Assembly (NCBI RefSeq): GCF_009659625.1
Contig: NZ_VOIW01000010.1
Location: 29,426 to 93,425, forward strand
Reading direction: 5' to 3'
DNA from: Pseudomonas haemolytica
GTDB lineage: Bacteria > Pseudomonadota > Gammaproteobacteria > Pseudomonadales > Pseudomonadaceae
Length of the DNA: 64,000 bases
Below, piece by piece: positions 7,522-16,691 of the stretch. A model generated the notes under the pieces. That model did no database searches. It was not told where the DNA came from and worked only from the letters and a program-made list of their open reading frames with translations. A program made the position numbers and the translations under genes. Within the stretch, counting starts at the first letter, position 1, and each line of letters starts with the position of its first letter.

Positions 7522-9341
7522 ACGGTCTTCTCCCCGCTGAGCTTGCGGTCCAGGAACGTCGCTGCACTGATCAACGCCAAATGGCTCAAGGCCTGAGGCG
7601 TATTGCCCAGGTGCCGGGCCTGGCTGTCGAACTCTTCGGCGTATAACCCCAGCGGGTTGGCGTAACGCAGCAATTGTTCGAATTCCAGATGGGCTTTTTC
7701 CACCTGCCCGGCGCGGGCCAGGCATTCGACATACCAGAACGAGCAGGCAGCAAACGCGCCTTCGGTGCCTTGCAAGCCGTCGATCTGACTGTCGTCGTTG
7801 CGGTAGCGGTAGACCATGCCGTCGCGCACCAGGCTTTTCTGGATCGCTTCCAGTGTCGACAGCCAGCGCGGGTCGGTCGCCGCGACGAAGCGCACCAGTG
7901 GCATCAACAGCATCGAACCGTCCAGCGCAGTGCTGCCGATATGCTGCACAAAGTGCCCACGCTCCTCGTTCCAGAAATTGCTCCAGATGTCGGCGTAGAT
8001 CGCCTGGCGCGTCTGGTCCCAACGCGCGAACGGGGCCGGCAGTGAACGTTTGGAGGCCAGTCGGATGGCACGGTCCAGGGCCACCCAGCACATCAGGCGC
8101 GAATGTAGGAAGTGGTGCTCTTCACCACGCATTTCCCAGATGCCTACATCCTTGCGGTTCCAGATCTCACACACTTGGTCGGCGACGTCCACCGTATGTT
8201 TCCAGCCTTCGTGGGAGATGGCTTCGCCATACTTGTTGACCAGGTACACCGCGTCCATCAGCTCGCCGTAGATATCCAGTTGGATCTGGTCGAACGCTTC
8301 ATTGCCCACGCGTACCGGTTGGGCGCCGCCGTGGCCACTCAAATGGTCGAGGGTGGTTTCCGGCAGTTCCTGGCGACCGTCGATGCCGTAGAGGATATTG
8401 ATCTTGGTCGGCTGGCCGCAGCAGTCGCTGACCCGGCCTTTGAGCCAGCGCATATAGGCATTGGCTTCTTCGACAAAACCCAGGCGCATGAATGCGTAGA
8501 CGGTGAACGAGGCGTCGCGGATCCAGGTGTAGCGGTAATCCCAATTGCGCTCGCCACCTGGGGTTTCCGGCAGGCCGAAGGTCGCAGCGGCGATGATTGC
8601 GCCGTGTTTGCGCGAGGTTAAAAGCTTCAGCGCCAGGGCCGAGCGGTTGACCATTTCGCGCCAGCGCCCACGGTAATTGGACTGAGAGATCCAGCCGCGC
8701 CAGAACTTCAGGGTGCGCTCCAGGTACAGGTCCGTGCAATCGTTGATCACTCGCGGATCATCCTGGCCGCCGAGCACGAATTCGGCGCCTTCGTCCTGGG
8801 CCAGGGTGAAGCTGGCGACGGCTGCATCCTCTTCGAGGGTCAGCGGGTGACTGCCCACCAGACGCAGGCCGGGCTGGCCGTCGGCGTTGAACAACACGCC
8901 GGTGTCGTCAGACCTGGCCTTAGTCTTGGCGCGGGCATAGTCGTGGCGCACGGCGCAGCGCAGGTGCAGGGTAGCCTGGCCACTGACCACACGCACCCGG
9001 CGAATCAGCAGCGGCAGCTCGTCGACGTCTTCGCTGACGGCCAGCAGATCGGTGACCTCCACTACCGCTGCATCGCTGAGCCAGCGGGTTTGCAGCACGT
9101 TGGTGTCGGGCAGGTAAATCTGCTCGCGGCGGGCATTGGGCAAGTCCGGGGTGAGCTGGAACGTGCCAGCCTCGGGCGTGTCGAGCAGTGCGCAGAAGAT
9201 CGACGGGCTGTCGAATTCCGGCCAGCAGAAAAAGTCGATGCTGCCCCGGTCGTTTACGAGTGCCGCACTGCGCATGTCGCCGATGATGCCGTGGGCATCG
9301 ATGGCGCTTTGGGGTTCTTTCTTCAAGTCAACCATTGCCAC
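7509..9341 (-). CDS. Glycoside hydrolase family 15 protein (glucoamylase/trehalase-like)
   Basis: 610 residues. GH15 proteins release glucose from alpha-glucosides or trehalose by inversion. Marks include GDMRSAALVNDRGSIDFFCWP at the N-terminus, the sugar-binding segment ERNWDYRYTWIRDASFTVYAF in the (alpha/alpha)6 barrel with its general acid region, and GTEGAFAACSFWYVE near the C-terminus. No signal peptide, so cytoplasmic. Start may be the ATG at 9341 or 9335. It overlaps the dehydrogenase upstream by 14 bases and the hydrolase downstream by 13, implying coupled translation. True substrate is not decided by sequence. Confidence 0.9.
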   Translation of the reverse strand: MAMVDLKKEPQSAIDAHGIIGDMRSAALVNDRGSIDFFCWPEFDSPSIFCALLDTPEAGTFQLTPDLPNARREQIYLPDTNVLQTRWLSDAAVVEVTDLLAVSEDVDELPLLIRRVRVVSGQATLHLRCAVRHDYARAKTKARSDDTGVLFNADGQPGLRLVGSHPLTLEEDAAVASFTLAQDEGAEFVLGGQDDPRVINDCTDLYLERTLKFWRGWISQSNYRGRWREMVNRSALALKLLTSRKHGAIIAAATFGLPETPGGERNWDYRYTWIRDASFTVYAFMRLGFVEEANAYMRWLKGRVSDCCGQPTKINILYGIDGRQELPETTLDHLSGHGGAQPVRVGNEAFDQIQLDIYGELMDAVYLVNKYGEAISHEGWKHTVDVADQVCEIWNRKDVGIWEMRGEEHHFLHSRLMCWVALDRAIRLASKRSLPAPFARWDQTRQAIYADIWSNFWNEERGHFVQHIGSTALDGSMLLMPLVRFVAATDPRWLSTLEAIQKSLVRDGMVYRYRNDDSQIDGLQGTEGAFAACSFWYVECLARAGQVEKAHLEFEQLLRYANPLGLYAEEFDSQARHLGNTPQALSHLALISAATFLDRKLSGEKTVWQP

Positions 9342-10128
9342 GAAACTCCGGATACAGGCTCATGCCACCGTCAATAAACAGCGTACTGCCGACCACATAA
9401 TCAGACGCGTCGCTGGCCAGCCACACCACCGCATTGGCCACGTCTTCCACATCCCCGACGCGGCCATAAGGAATCAATTTGAGCAGCTCTTTTTCCGCCG
9501 CGCCTTCAGTGGCCGCACGGTTGATCGCCGTACGAATGGCCCCCGGCGCAATGCCGTTGATGCGAATTCGTTGCTCGCTGACTTCCTGGGCCAGGGTGCG
9601 CATCAGCATCTCCACGCCTCCCTTGGATGCGGCGTAGTTCACATGCCCGGCCCAAGGGATGATTTGATGCACGGAGCTCATATGGATGATTTTGCCGGCG
9701 GCGCGGGATACGCCGTCCCGAATGCCCTGGCGATTGAAAATACGCACCGCCGCACGCGCACAGAGAAATTGCCCGGTGAGGTTGACGCCGATTACGCTGT
9801 TCCAGTCATCAAGGGTCATGTCGACCAGGTTGGCGTCTTTTTGCAGGCCGGAGTTGGCCACCAGGATATCCAAGTGGCCGAAGGCGTCGAGCGTCTGGGC
9901 GAACAGGCGTTCGACGTCAGCCTCTTTGGATACGTCGCCACCGATGGCAAGTGCCCGGCCGCCGTTGGCATTGATCTGCGCGGCGAGGGCCTCGGCCGGT
10001 GCCGCCTGGGAGTTGTAGTTGAGCACCACCGCCGCGCCCGCTTCGGCCAGGGCTTTGGCCGCGCCCGCACCAATGCCGGAACTGGCGCCGGTGACCAGGG
10101 CCACTTGTTGCTGCAAGGAAATCTGCAT
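9328..10128 (-). CDS. Short-chain dehydrogenase, glucose 1-dehydrogenase-like
   Basis: 266 residues. Classical SDR with the NAD(P)-binding TGASSGIGAGAA near residue 14, NSG in place of NAG near 92, catalytic serine in HMSSVHQ, and the catalytic YAASK. C-terminal signature FIDGGMSLYPEF matches the glucose 1-dehydrogenase subgroup. First gene of the three-gene overlapping operon with GH15 and an alpha/beta hydrolase, which suggests that glucose freed by the glycosidase might be oxidised here, although many SDRs of this subgroup have other substrates. Confidence 0.87.
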   Translation of the reverse strand: MQISLQQQVALVTGASSGIGAGAAKALAEAGAAVVLNYNSQAAPAEALAAQINANGGRALAIGGDVSKEADVERLFAQTLDAFGHLDILVANSGLQKDANLVDMTLDDWNSVIGVNLTGQFLCARAAVRIFNRQGIRDGVSRAAGKIIHMSSVHQIIPWAGHVNYAASKGGVEMLMRTLAQEVSEQRIRINGIAPGAIRTAINRAATEGAAEKELLKLIPYGRVGDVEDVANAVVWLASDASDYVVGSTLFIDGGMSLYPEFRGNG

Positions 10129-10198
10129 CGCCCACCCACTGTGTTTATGAGAGTCCTTTCAGCTGACTGGCGGCGGGCAGTGGAAGTTCACCGGCAGC

Positions 10199-11892
10199 TC
10201 ACAGGCCCAGGCCGTGGGCGACAACGGTGAGCGCGCCGTTGCAGGCTTGTCGCCTGACCCTGGCGGCCGTATCGAACCGGGACAGGTGTTGAAACAGCGG
10301 ATCGGCTATGTAGGCATCAATGGCCGAATCCGGATCATGCGGACTGGGAGGCGGCCCTTCGCGCGCAGCAGCCGGCCGGTTAATGATTTGCCCGTCGAGC
10401 ATGCCGATTTCTACCGCGGCCCTACCTGCCATCAGGTTTACGAACGTGTGCATGTCATACAGCAGGATGCCGTTCTGCAGTGACCACATATCCATGCTGC
10501 CGACATTGTGTAGACCGACGGGGATGATGCGGTCGCATTCGGCAGGTGTGAGCCCGTTGCTGATCAGGCATGCCCGCGATTTCTCATCATCACGGGCAAG
10601 CAGCACCAGGTTCTCCAACTGCCGAACCAGGTTACCCAATCCGCTTGAGGGCTCTCTGAGCAGGCTGAGCCATCCCAGTAAGCCGCTATGGGAGCGCTTT
10701 TTGAGGTGTTTGAGCTGTACGCCATAAATCTGGCTGTGCACGTGATCCCTGATGAAGAAATCGACATCCACTTCAACGGCATTGTCTTTTGTGTGGTGTT
10801 GCAGCAGTTCGAAATCGAGCACTTCAATATGAGCGCAGCGTTTGAGCCGGTTCACCAGGTAGGCCTTCTGAGCATCTGATGTGGCCTTGCCGTGCCAATT
10901 GGTGCCCAGCTTTATTTCTGCGAGTTTTTCGGCTGTCTCGATGGCGCCACTCGCCAAATTGCGCGTTCCCAGTACCAGCCCGCCTCCAGAGAAATCGAAA
11001 AGCCGGTCAACCACGGGGAGTTGCGTTTGAATTCGATGGACATGTTCGTAGACCTGCGTAATGCCCTTTTGCGCGGCGTGGCGATGATCGAAGGGTGGGG
11101 TTCCAGGATGCTGTGTTGCATGGACCGCGTGAATGATCATCAGCAGCAAGGGTTCAAGTTGATCGAATAATAGGCCGGCCACGGGACCATAGTCTGGCGG
11201 CAGCCGCCAATGCTGGGGAAATAGAGTCAGTGCCGATACCCTGGCATTTTGCAGTTGGTTTCGTCGAGCCGGGTCGGCAGCCACGATGGCAAGGCTTTGG
11301 ATGGCCAGCGAGGCGGACGCAAGAGATGCCTGTTCCAGGGCTGAACCAAACCATACCCTGCGAAGGTGCGCGCGCATGGCGTCCGATGACGGCGTGATGG
11401 TGCAATTGCCAGTCTCGTCAACGGTTGCCCTGGCGATGCCCAGGATGACCAAGGCCAATAGTTCTGAAAGCCAGACGCAGTGGCACGCCAGGCCGACAGT
11501 GTCTTGTGAGGATGGGGCACCCTGGGGGTCGCATGGCATTGTCGACAGCACGGTTCAAGCAGTTGCAGGTCGTACAGTCGCGCAACATCGGTGAGGGTTC
11601 CGTCGGGTAGAGGTGCCGTGTCGAGGGTGGTTTGTATCTGGGTTTGCTGCAGCCACACCTCGCGGGATTTCCACAGTGTGGTCGTGCCAGTGAGTGGGAG
11701 CTTCTGCGCTAGCATCGCCTGCATTGGGTACAGCCGTTCGACCAATGTCTGCACGCCTGGGCATTGATCGGTCAGGGAGGTGATGAGTATTCGATTTGGC
11801 TCGCTCAAACAGAACTTATGCGGGTAAGTGCTGACGTTGCAGGCAAGGCGTAAAGCATGGTGGCAGCGGGTGTCGATAAAAGGCGTGTGCAT
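10199..11892 (-). pseudogene. Frame-disrupted gene of unknown function with PD-(D/E)XK-like motif
   Basis: Two frames appear to make one protein. The N-terminal part (start near 11892) reads well down to LQLLEPCCRQC near 11535; the coding character then moves to another frame that runs from GTG 11551 to the stop at 10199 (DPQGAPSSQ...). One extra base near 11530-11545 would join them into a product of about 560 residues. The C-terminal half contains VEVDVDFFIRD then YGVQLKH, an acidic residue followed by QxK, as in PD-(D/E)XK nucleases; that is only suggestive. No family recognised. The break may be a real mutation, a sequence error or, less likely, recoding. Confidence 0.6.
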
Positions 11893-11972
11893 AGACGTAG
11901 CGCTCGGCCGCAAGGGGAGTGTTATCGTATTATGCTGAAAATAAAGGGAATACAAGGGGCGAGGGAATGTAT

Positions 11973-12368
11973 ATGCCGACAGGCACCGGACGCGTGAATA
12001 TCGTACTCATCGGCCTATCCGCAGTTTTATCACTGGCTCAAGCATCAGGGGCCTTTGCGGAAAACATCAATGGCAAGACGCTCTACTTACAAAGGTGCGC
12101 TGTGTGTCATGGGCTCGATATCAAAGCGACAGGGCCATTGGCTAAAAAAAGCAATCCTCCAACGCCTGACCTTACAACCATCGTTTTCAAGAAACGACTC
12201 AGTGATTATCCAGGCGTTATCGTGTCGTCAATCATACTTCGCCCAAATGGAAATCTGATTCCAAAGACGTTGCAGGAGAACGGTGTAAAGATAGCGCCGC
12301 ACGCGTGGAGCGTTAAGGATTTACGAGACCTGCATCAGTACATGAGTGATGTCATTTCAAAAAAATAA
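11973..12368 (+). CDS. Small periplasmic c-type cytochrome
   Basis: 131 residues from the ATG at 11973, preceded at seven bases by GAGGG; the ATG at 11967 sits too close to that site. A signal peptide is evident (hydrophobic VLIGLSAVLSLAQASGAFA, cleavage after AFA). One haem-binding CAVCH motif follows. The rest, ending with LRDLHQYMSD, fits a class I monohaem cytochrome c of the cytochrome cbb3/soxX-like fold. Redox partner is unknown and no oxidase gene is adjacent. It is divergent from the disrupted gene upstream. Confidence 0.75.
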   Translation: MPTGTGRVNIVLIGLSAVLSLAQASGAFAENINGKTLYLQRCAVCHGLDIKATGPLAKKSNPPTPDLTTIVFKKRLSDYPGVIVSSIILRPNGNLIPKTLQENGVKIAPHAWSVKDLRDLHQYMSDVISKK

Positions 12369-12465
12369 CGCTCTTGATAGGGGATAGGGTGCAGCGACAG
12401 GCAGCAATTGCCCTGCTTAATAGGAAGCATTACTATTCACGCCCCGCCTTCCCAGTGCATCCGCG

Positions 12466-12966
12466 ATGATTCCCCAGCCGCCCCGCAGAACAGGCTTTTT
12501 CGAGCACTACGAAGAGTTGATCGGAACCTGGACGCGCCGCCTGAGAAACCGTCAGCAGGCCGAAGACCTGGCCCATGACACCTTTGTGCGAGTGCTGGAG
12601 TCGAGTACCAGCGAGGTTGCGCAACCGCGCGCCTACTTGCATCAAACGGCGCGCAATATCGCAGTGGATGCCCATCGCCGCGAAGACCGCCGCGAGGCGC
12701 TGACGCTGCAAGCGGTTGATCACAGTGCGCCCCATAGCGGCGACCCGGAGCATTACATGCACGCGATCCAGTTGGCCGACTCCATCGAGCGGGCGTTGGC
12801 CGAGTTGCCGCTCAACTGCCGCAAGATTTTCATCTGGCAGAAAATCGAGGGACTCACCCAGCTGGAAATCGCCGAACGCCTGGGCCTGTCTAAAAACATG
12901 GTGGAAAAGTATATGATCCGCACCCTGCGGCATCTGCGTGATCGTCTGGATGCGATGGCGCCATGA
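12466..12966 (+). CDS. fecI: ECF sigma factor, FecI type
   Basis: 166 residues. Region 2 is seen as RLRNRQQAEDLAHDTFVRVLE and region 4 as LPLNCRKIFIWQKIEGLTQLEIAERLGLSKNMVEKYM, the signature of FecI-like iron-starvation sigma factors. It should direct RNA polymerase to the receptor gene downstream when the receptor signals across the membrane. Its stop overlaps the fecR start by ATGA. The 97-bp leader contains a weak Fur-box-like stretch near 12418-12438 (roughly half of the consensus), so iron control is likely from the family rather than proven here. Confidence 0.92.
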   Translation: MIPQPPRRTGFFEHYEELIGTWTRRLRNRQQAEDLAHDTFVRVLESSTSEVAQPRAYLHQTARNIAVDAHRREDRREALTLQAVDHSAPHSGDPEHYMHAIQLADSIERALAELPLNCRKIFIWQKIEGLTQLEIAERLGLSKNMVEKYMIRTLRHLRDRLDAMAP

Positions 12967-13943
12967 CCCGCTTTGAAACAGGATCTTCCACGATGGATAC
13001 CCGTGTCCGTGATGAGGCCGCGCAGTGGTTTGTGCGCCTGCAGGACGGCCAGTTGAGCGCCGAAGAGCGTCAATGTTTCGATGCCTGGCGTGCTGAGCAG
13101 CCCGAGCACCAATATGAATTCGATGTGTTGCAAGGGCTGTGGAGCGCCACGGATCTGCTGCCCAAGGCTCGCTTGCAGGCCCTGTGCGAGGCGCCGGCCG
13201 AGCATTCCAAGCGCCGTGCGGTGTTGCGCTATGCCGTTGCCGCCAGTGTGGTCGCCGTTGCAGTGGGCGTGGGTTTATTCAGCGGGTTGGGCCAGCCAAA
13301 GTCGTACAGTGCCGAGTTCAGTACCCGGTTGGGCGAGCATCGCCAGGTGGCCTTGCCCGACGGTTCGGTGATGGACCTCAACAGCCGTAGCGTGGTTGCG
13401 GTTCACTATGAAAAAGGTCGGCGTGGCGTGGAACTCAAGCAGGGCGAGGCGATGTTCAGTGTCGAGCATGACGCCAGTCGTCCGTTTGTGGTGGCCGCGG
13501 GGGCAGGGCAGGTGACGGTTACCGGCACGCGCTTCGATGTGCGTCGGGATGCCGACCAGACCCGCGTGGCCGTTGAGGCCGGCACGGTCAAGGTACAGGG
13601 GCGCCTGTTGGATCAGACGGTGACGCTGACCGCCGGCCGTGGCACCCATGTCGATACCCAAGGCCAAGTGGCGGCGGCCTACGCGGTGAACGCTGAAGAA
13701 CTGACCGCATGGCGCACCGGCAAACTGGTGTTCAACAACGCCACACTTGGCGACGTGGCGCGGGAAGTGTCGCGCTACCGCGAGCAACCGCTGCGCGTCA
13801 GTACCACAGCGGTGGGCAACCTGCGCCTGACCAGCGTATTCAAGTCCAACGATACCGACGCCTTGCTCAAGGCCTTGCCACACATCCTTCCCGTCGCCTT
13901 GCGTACCTTGCCGGACGGCAGCCAGGAAATTATTTCACGCTGA
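12963..13943 (+). CDS. fecR: FecR family anti-sigma regulator
   Basis: 326 residues from the overlapping ATG at 12963; the ATG at 12993 (MDTRVRDEAAQWF) has an AGGA site and may be the true start. Order: cytoplasmic sigma-binding N-terminus with the family's WFVRLQDGQLSAEE, one membrane span about residues 88-107, then the periplasmic FecR domain (LGEHRQVALPDGSVMDLN, VTGTRFDVR) and a C-terminal part contacting the receptor's signalling domain. It passes the occupancy of the outer-membrane receptor to the sigma factor. Cotranscribed with fecI. Confidence 0.92.
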   Translation: MTRFETGSSTMDTRVRDEAAQWFVRLQDGQLSAEERQCFDAWRAEQPEHQYEFDVLQGLWSATDLLPKARLQALCEAPAEHSKRRAVLRYAVAASVVAVAVGVGLFSGLGQPKSYSAEFSTRLGEHRQVALPDGSVMDLNSRSVVAVHYEKGRRGVELKQGEAMFSVEHDASRPFVVAAGAGQVTVTGTRFDVRRDADQTRVAVEAGTVKVQGRLLDQTVTLTAGRGTHVDTQGQVAAAYAVNAEELTAWRTGKLVFNNATLGDVAREVSRYREQPLRVSTTAVGNLRLTSVFKSNDTDALLKALPHILPVALRTLPDGSQEIISR

Positions 13944-14040
13944 CATTCAGGTTTTTTTCGAGTTCTTCGTCTTCTCCTGCAACTGCAACTGGTTTGCGTT
14001 AACAGCCGCGCACTCTTGCCATCACAGGACTAGGTTCGAC

Positions 14041-16446
14041 GTGAAAAAACTCGCCCTCTACAACTATAAAGTTTCTCGCTGGGCGCCCCTGGCCCTGGCC
14101 CTGGCAGTCAGTACCGCGCTGCCAGCCGCGTATGCTGGCGATGGCATTCATATCCGCGCCCAATCCCTGGGCGCAGCCTTGAGCCAACTGGGCCAGCAGA
14201 CCTCGCTGCAAGTGTTCTTCAGCCCCGACATGGTCGCTGGCAAGCAAGCCCCGGCGGTGGATGGCAACCTCTCGCCCGAACAAGCCCTGCGCCAATTGCT
14301 GCAAGGCAGCGGCCTGGATTACCGGATCGACGCCGGCTCCGTGACCTTACGCCCGGTTAGCAACGGCACCGGCGAGGCTGGCTCGCCGCTGGAGCTGGGC
14401 GTCACCGACATCAAGGTAGTAGGCGACTGGCTTGCCGATGCCGATGCAGCCGTGGTGCAAAACCACCCGGGCGCGCGCACGGTGGTGCGCCGCGAAGCCA
14501 TGGTGGAGCAAGGCGCGATGAATGTCGGCGATGTGCTGCGACGTATTCCGGGTGTGCAGGTACAGGAATCCAACGGTACCGGTGGCAGCGATATTTCCCT
14601 CAACGTCGGTGTACGCGGCCTGACCTCACGCCTGTCGCCGCGCTCCACCGTGCTGATTGACGGCGTACCGGCAGCGTTCGCCCCGTACGGCCAACCGCAA
14701 CTGTCGATGGCGCCGATTTCCGCCGGTAACCTGGAAAGTATTGACGTTGTTCGCGGTGCAGGTTCCGTGCGTTATGGGCCACAGAACGTGGGTGGGGTGA
14801 TCAACTTCGTGACCCGCGCGATTCCGGAGAAATTCTCCGGTGAGGTCGGCACCACCCTGCAAACCTCCGCCCATGGTGGCTGGAAGCACGTTGAGAACGC
14901 CTTTATCGGCGGCACTGCCGACAACGGCATCGGCGCCGCGCTGCTGTACTCCGGGGTCAATGGCAACGGCTACCGCAACAGCAACAATTCCAACGACATC
15001 GACGACGTGATCTTCAAAACCCACTGGGCGCCGACCGATCAAGATGACTTTTCGCTGAACTTCCACTACTACGATGCCAGCGCCGACATGCCCGGCGGCC
15101 TGACCCAGCAGCAGTTCGACGCCAACCCCTACCAGTCGGTGCGCGACTGGGACAACTTCAGCGGCCGCCGCAAGGACGTGTCCTTCAAGTACATCCGCCA
15201 GATCGACGACCGTACCCAGGCCGAAGTGCTGACTTATTACTCCGACAGTTTCCGTGGCAGCAACATCGCCAACCGCGACCTCAAGACCATCAGCTCCTAC
15301 CCGCGCACCTACTACACCTTCGGCATCGAGCCGCGAGTGTCCCATGTGTTCGACGTGGGCCCGAGTACCCAGGAAGTCAGTGTTGGCTATCGCTACCTCA
15401 AGGAAGGCATGCACGAGCAAGCCACCAGTCTCAACCTGGCCAACAACGTGCCGACGCCGGGCGGGCAGAGCGATGGCCATGTGTATCAGGACCGCACTGG
15501 TGGCACCGAAGCCAATGCGTTCTACATCGATAACAAAATCGATATCGGCAGGTGGACCATTACCCCGGGCATCCGCTTTGAAGACATCCGCACCGAATGG
15601 CATGACCGCCCGGTCGTGGCCCTGAACGGCAAGCGTACCGAGGAGAAACGCCGCGAGGTCCACAACAACGAACCGTTGCCGGCCCTGAGCGTGATGTATC
15701 ACGTGTCTGACGAATGGAAACTGTTCGCCAACTACGAAACCTCGTTCGGCAGCCTGCAGTACTTCCAGCTGGGGCAGGGCGGCACCGGCAACCAGACCGC
15801 CAACGGCCTGAACCCGGAAAAAGCCAAGACCTACGAGATCGGTACGCGCTACAACGACAGCGTCTGGGGCGGCGAAGTGACGCTGTTCTACATCGACTTC
15901 TCGGATGAGCTGCAATATGTCAGCAACGACGTGGGCTGGACCAACCTCGGCGCCACCAAGCACGCTGGTATCGAAGCGTCGGCTCACTACGACCTGTCCA
16001 ACCTCGACCCGCGCCTCGATGGCCTGACCGCCAACGCCGGCTTCACCTACACCAAGGCCACCTCTGAAGGTGACGTGCCATTCAAGGGCCGCGATTTGCC
16101 ACTGTACTCCCGTGAAGTGGCGACCCTGGGTCTGCGCTACGACGTCAACCACTGGACCCACAACCTGGACGTCTACGCCCAGTCCGGCCAGCGTGCGCCA
16201 GGTACCGGCACCACCTACATCACCCAGGGCACCGCTGACGGTCAATACGGTGATATCCCAGGGTATGTCTCAGTCAATGTGCGCAGTGGTTATGACTTTG
16301 GCGCGCAACTGTCGAACCTGAAACTGGGTGTGGGGGTGAAAAACGTGTTTGATCAGCTGCACTACACGCGCTCCAGCGACAACAACTCCGGGATATACCT
16401 GGGTGAGCCGCGTACGTTCTTTGTACAAGCAAGCGTCGGATTCTGA
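14041..16446 (+). CDS. fecA: TonB-dependent siderophore receptor, FecA-like, with signalling domain
   Basis: 801 residues, GTG start after an AGGACTAGG site. Order: signal peptide ending AAYA, secretin/TonB short N-terminal (STN) signalling domain about residues 38-115 (IRAQSLGAALSQLGQQTS, with LSPEQALRQLLQGSGL), plug domain (NVGDVLRRIPGVQVQESNG, RGLTSRLSPRSTVLIDGVP), and a 22-strand barrel ending in the aromatic residue F as usual. The plug strongly resembles ferric-citrate receptors, so ferric dicitrate is the likely ligand. It forms the classic cell-surface signalling trio with the fecI and fecR genes before it. Confidence 0.92.
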   Translation: MKKLALYNYKVSRWAPLALALAVSTALPAAYAGDGIHIRAQSLGAALSQLGQQTSLQVFFSPDMVAGKQAPAVDGNLSPEQALRQLLQGSGLDYRIDAGSVTLRPVSNGTGEAGSPLELGVTDIKVVGDWLADADAAVVQNHPGARTVVRREAMVEQGAMNVGDVLRRIPGVQVQESNGTGGSDISLNVGVRGLTSRLSPRSTVLIDGVPAAFAPYGQPQLSMAPISAGNLESIDVVRGAGSVRYGPQNVGGVINFVTRAIPEKFSGEVGTTLQTSAHGGWKHVENAFIGGTADNGIGAALLYSGVNGNGYRNSNNSNDIDDVIFKTHWAPTDQDDFSLNFHYYDASADMPGGLTQQQFDANPYQSVRDWDNFSGRRKDVSFKYIRQIDDRTQAEVLTYYSDSFRGSNIANRDLKTISSYPRTYYTFGIEPRVSHVFDVGPSTQEVSVGYRYLKEGMHEQATSLNLANNVPTPGGQSDGHVYQDRTGGTEANAFYIDNKIDIGRWTITPGIRFEDIRTEWHDRPVVALNGKRTEEKRREVHNNEPLPALSVMYHVSDEWKLFANYETSFGSLQYFQLGQGGTGNQTANGLNPEKAKTYEIGTRYNDSVWGGEVTLFYIDFSDELQYVSNDVGWTNLGATKHAGIEASAHYDLSNLDPRLDGLTANAGFTYTKATSEGDVPFKGRDLPLYSREVATLGLRYDVNHWTHNLDVYAQSGQRAPGTGTTYITQGTADGQYGDIPGYVSVNVRSGYDFGAQLSNLKLGVGVKNVFDQLHYTRSSDNNSGIYLGEPRTFFVQASVGF

Positions 16447-16461
16447 TCTTTAGCTGATAGG

Positions 16462-16494
16462 AAAAATCGCAGCCCAAGGGCTGCGATTTTTTTT
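16462..16494 (+). terminator. Rho-independent terminator after fecA
   Basis: AAATCGCAGCCC, a three-base loop, GGCTGCGATTT and a run of T, placed 15 bases after the fecA stop codon. Confidence 0.93.
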
Positions 16495-16588
16495 GCTTGG
16501 GCAGGGCGTGCCACCCATTTACTGCTGGAAGACCACCGCCTGCCAATCTGTTTCCTACAGCTGCACAGCACATATTGTTGCTGGATCA

Positions 16589-16616
16589 GGAACTGGTTCC
16601 GACACAAAACCACATA
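16589..16616 (+). promoter_or_regulatory. hrp box 1 (HrpL-dependent promoter)
   Basis: GGAACT, 15 bases, CCACATA: one base off the HrpL promoter consensus GGAACC-N15/16-CCACNNA. Two more copies with the same 15-base spacer lie before the next two genes. The expected transcript start near 16622 leaves room for the leader of the gene at 16692 but not for the ribosome site of the short frame at 16628. Confidence 0.88.
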
Positions 16617-16691
16617 GGGAAGAGCTGATGGGCTTCGACGTTACGTTGGAGCGACAAGCCGAAAATTGCGCCCACTGTAATGGAGAAACTT

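Noticed and set aside
14626..16245. Long minus-strand frame (539 codons) opposite fecA
   Set aside because: Val/Gly/Ala-rich shadow of the receptor gene with no family features.
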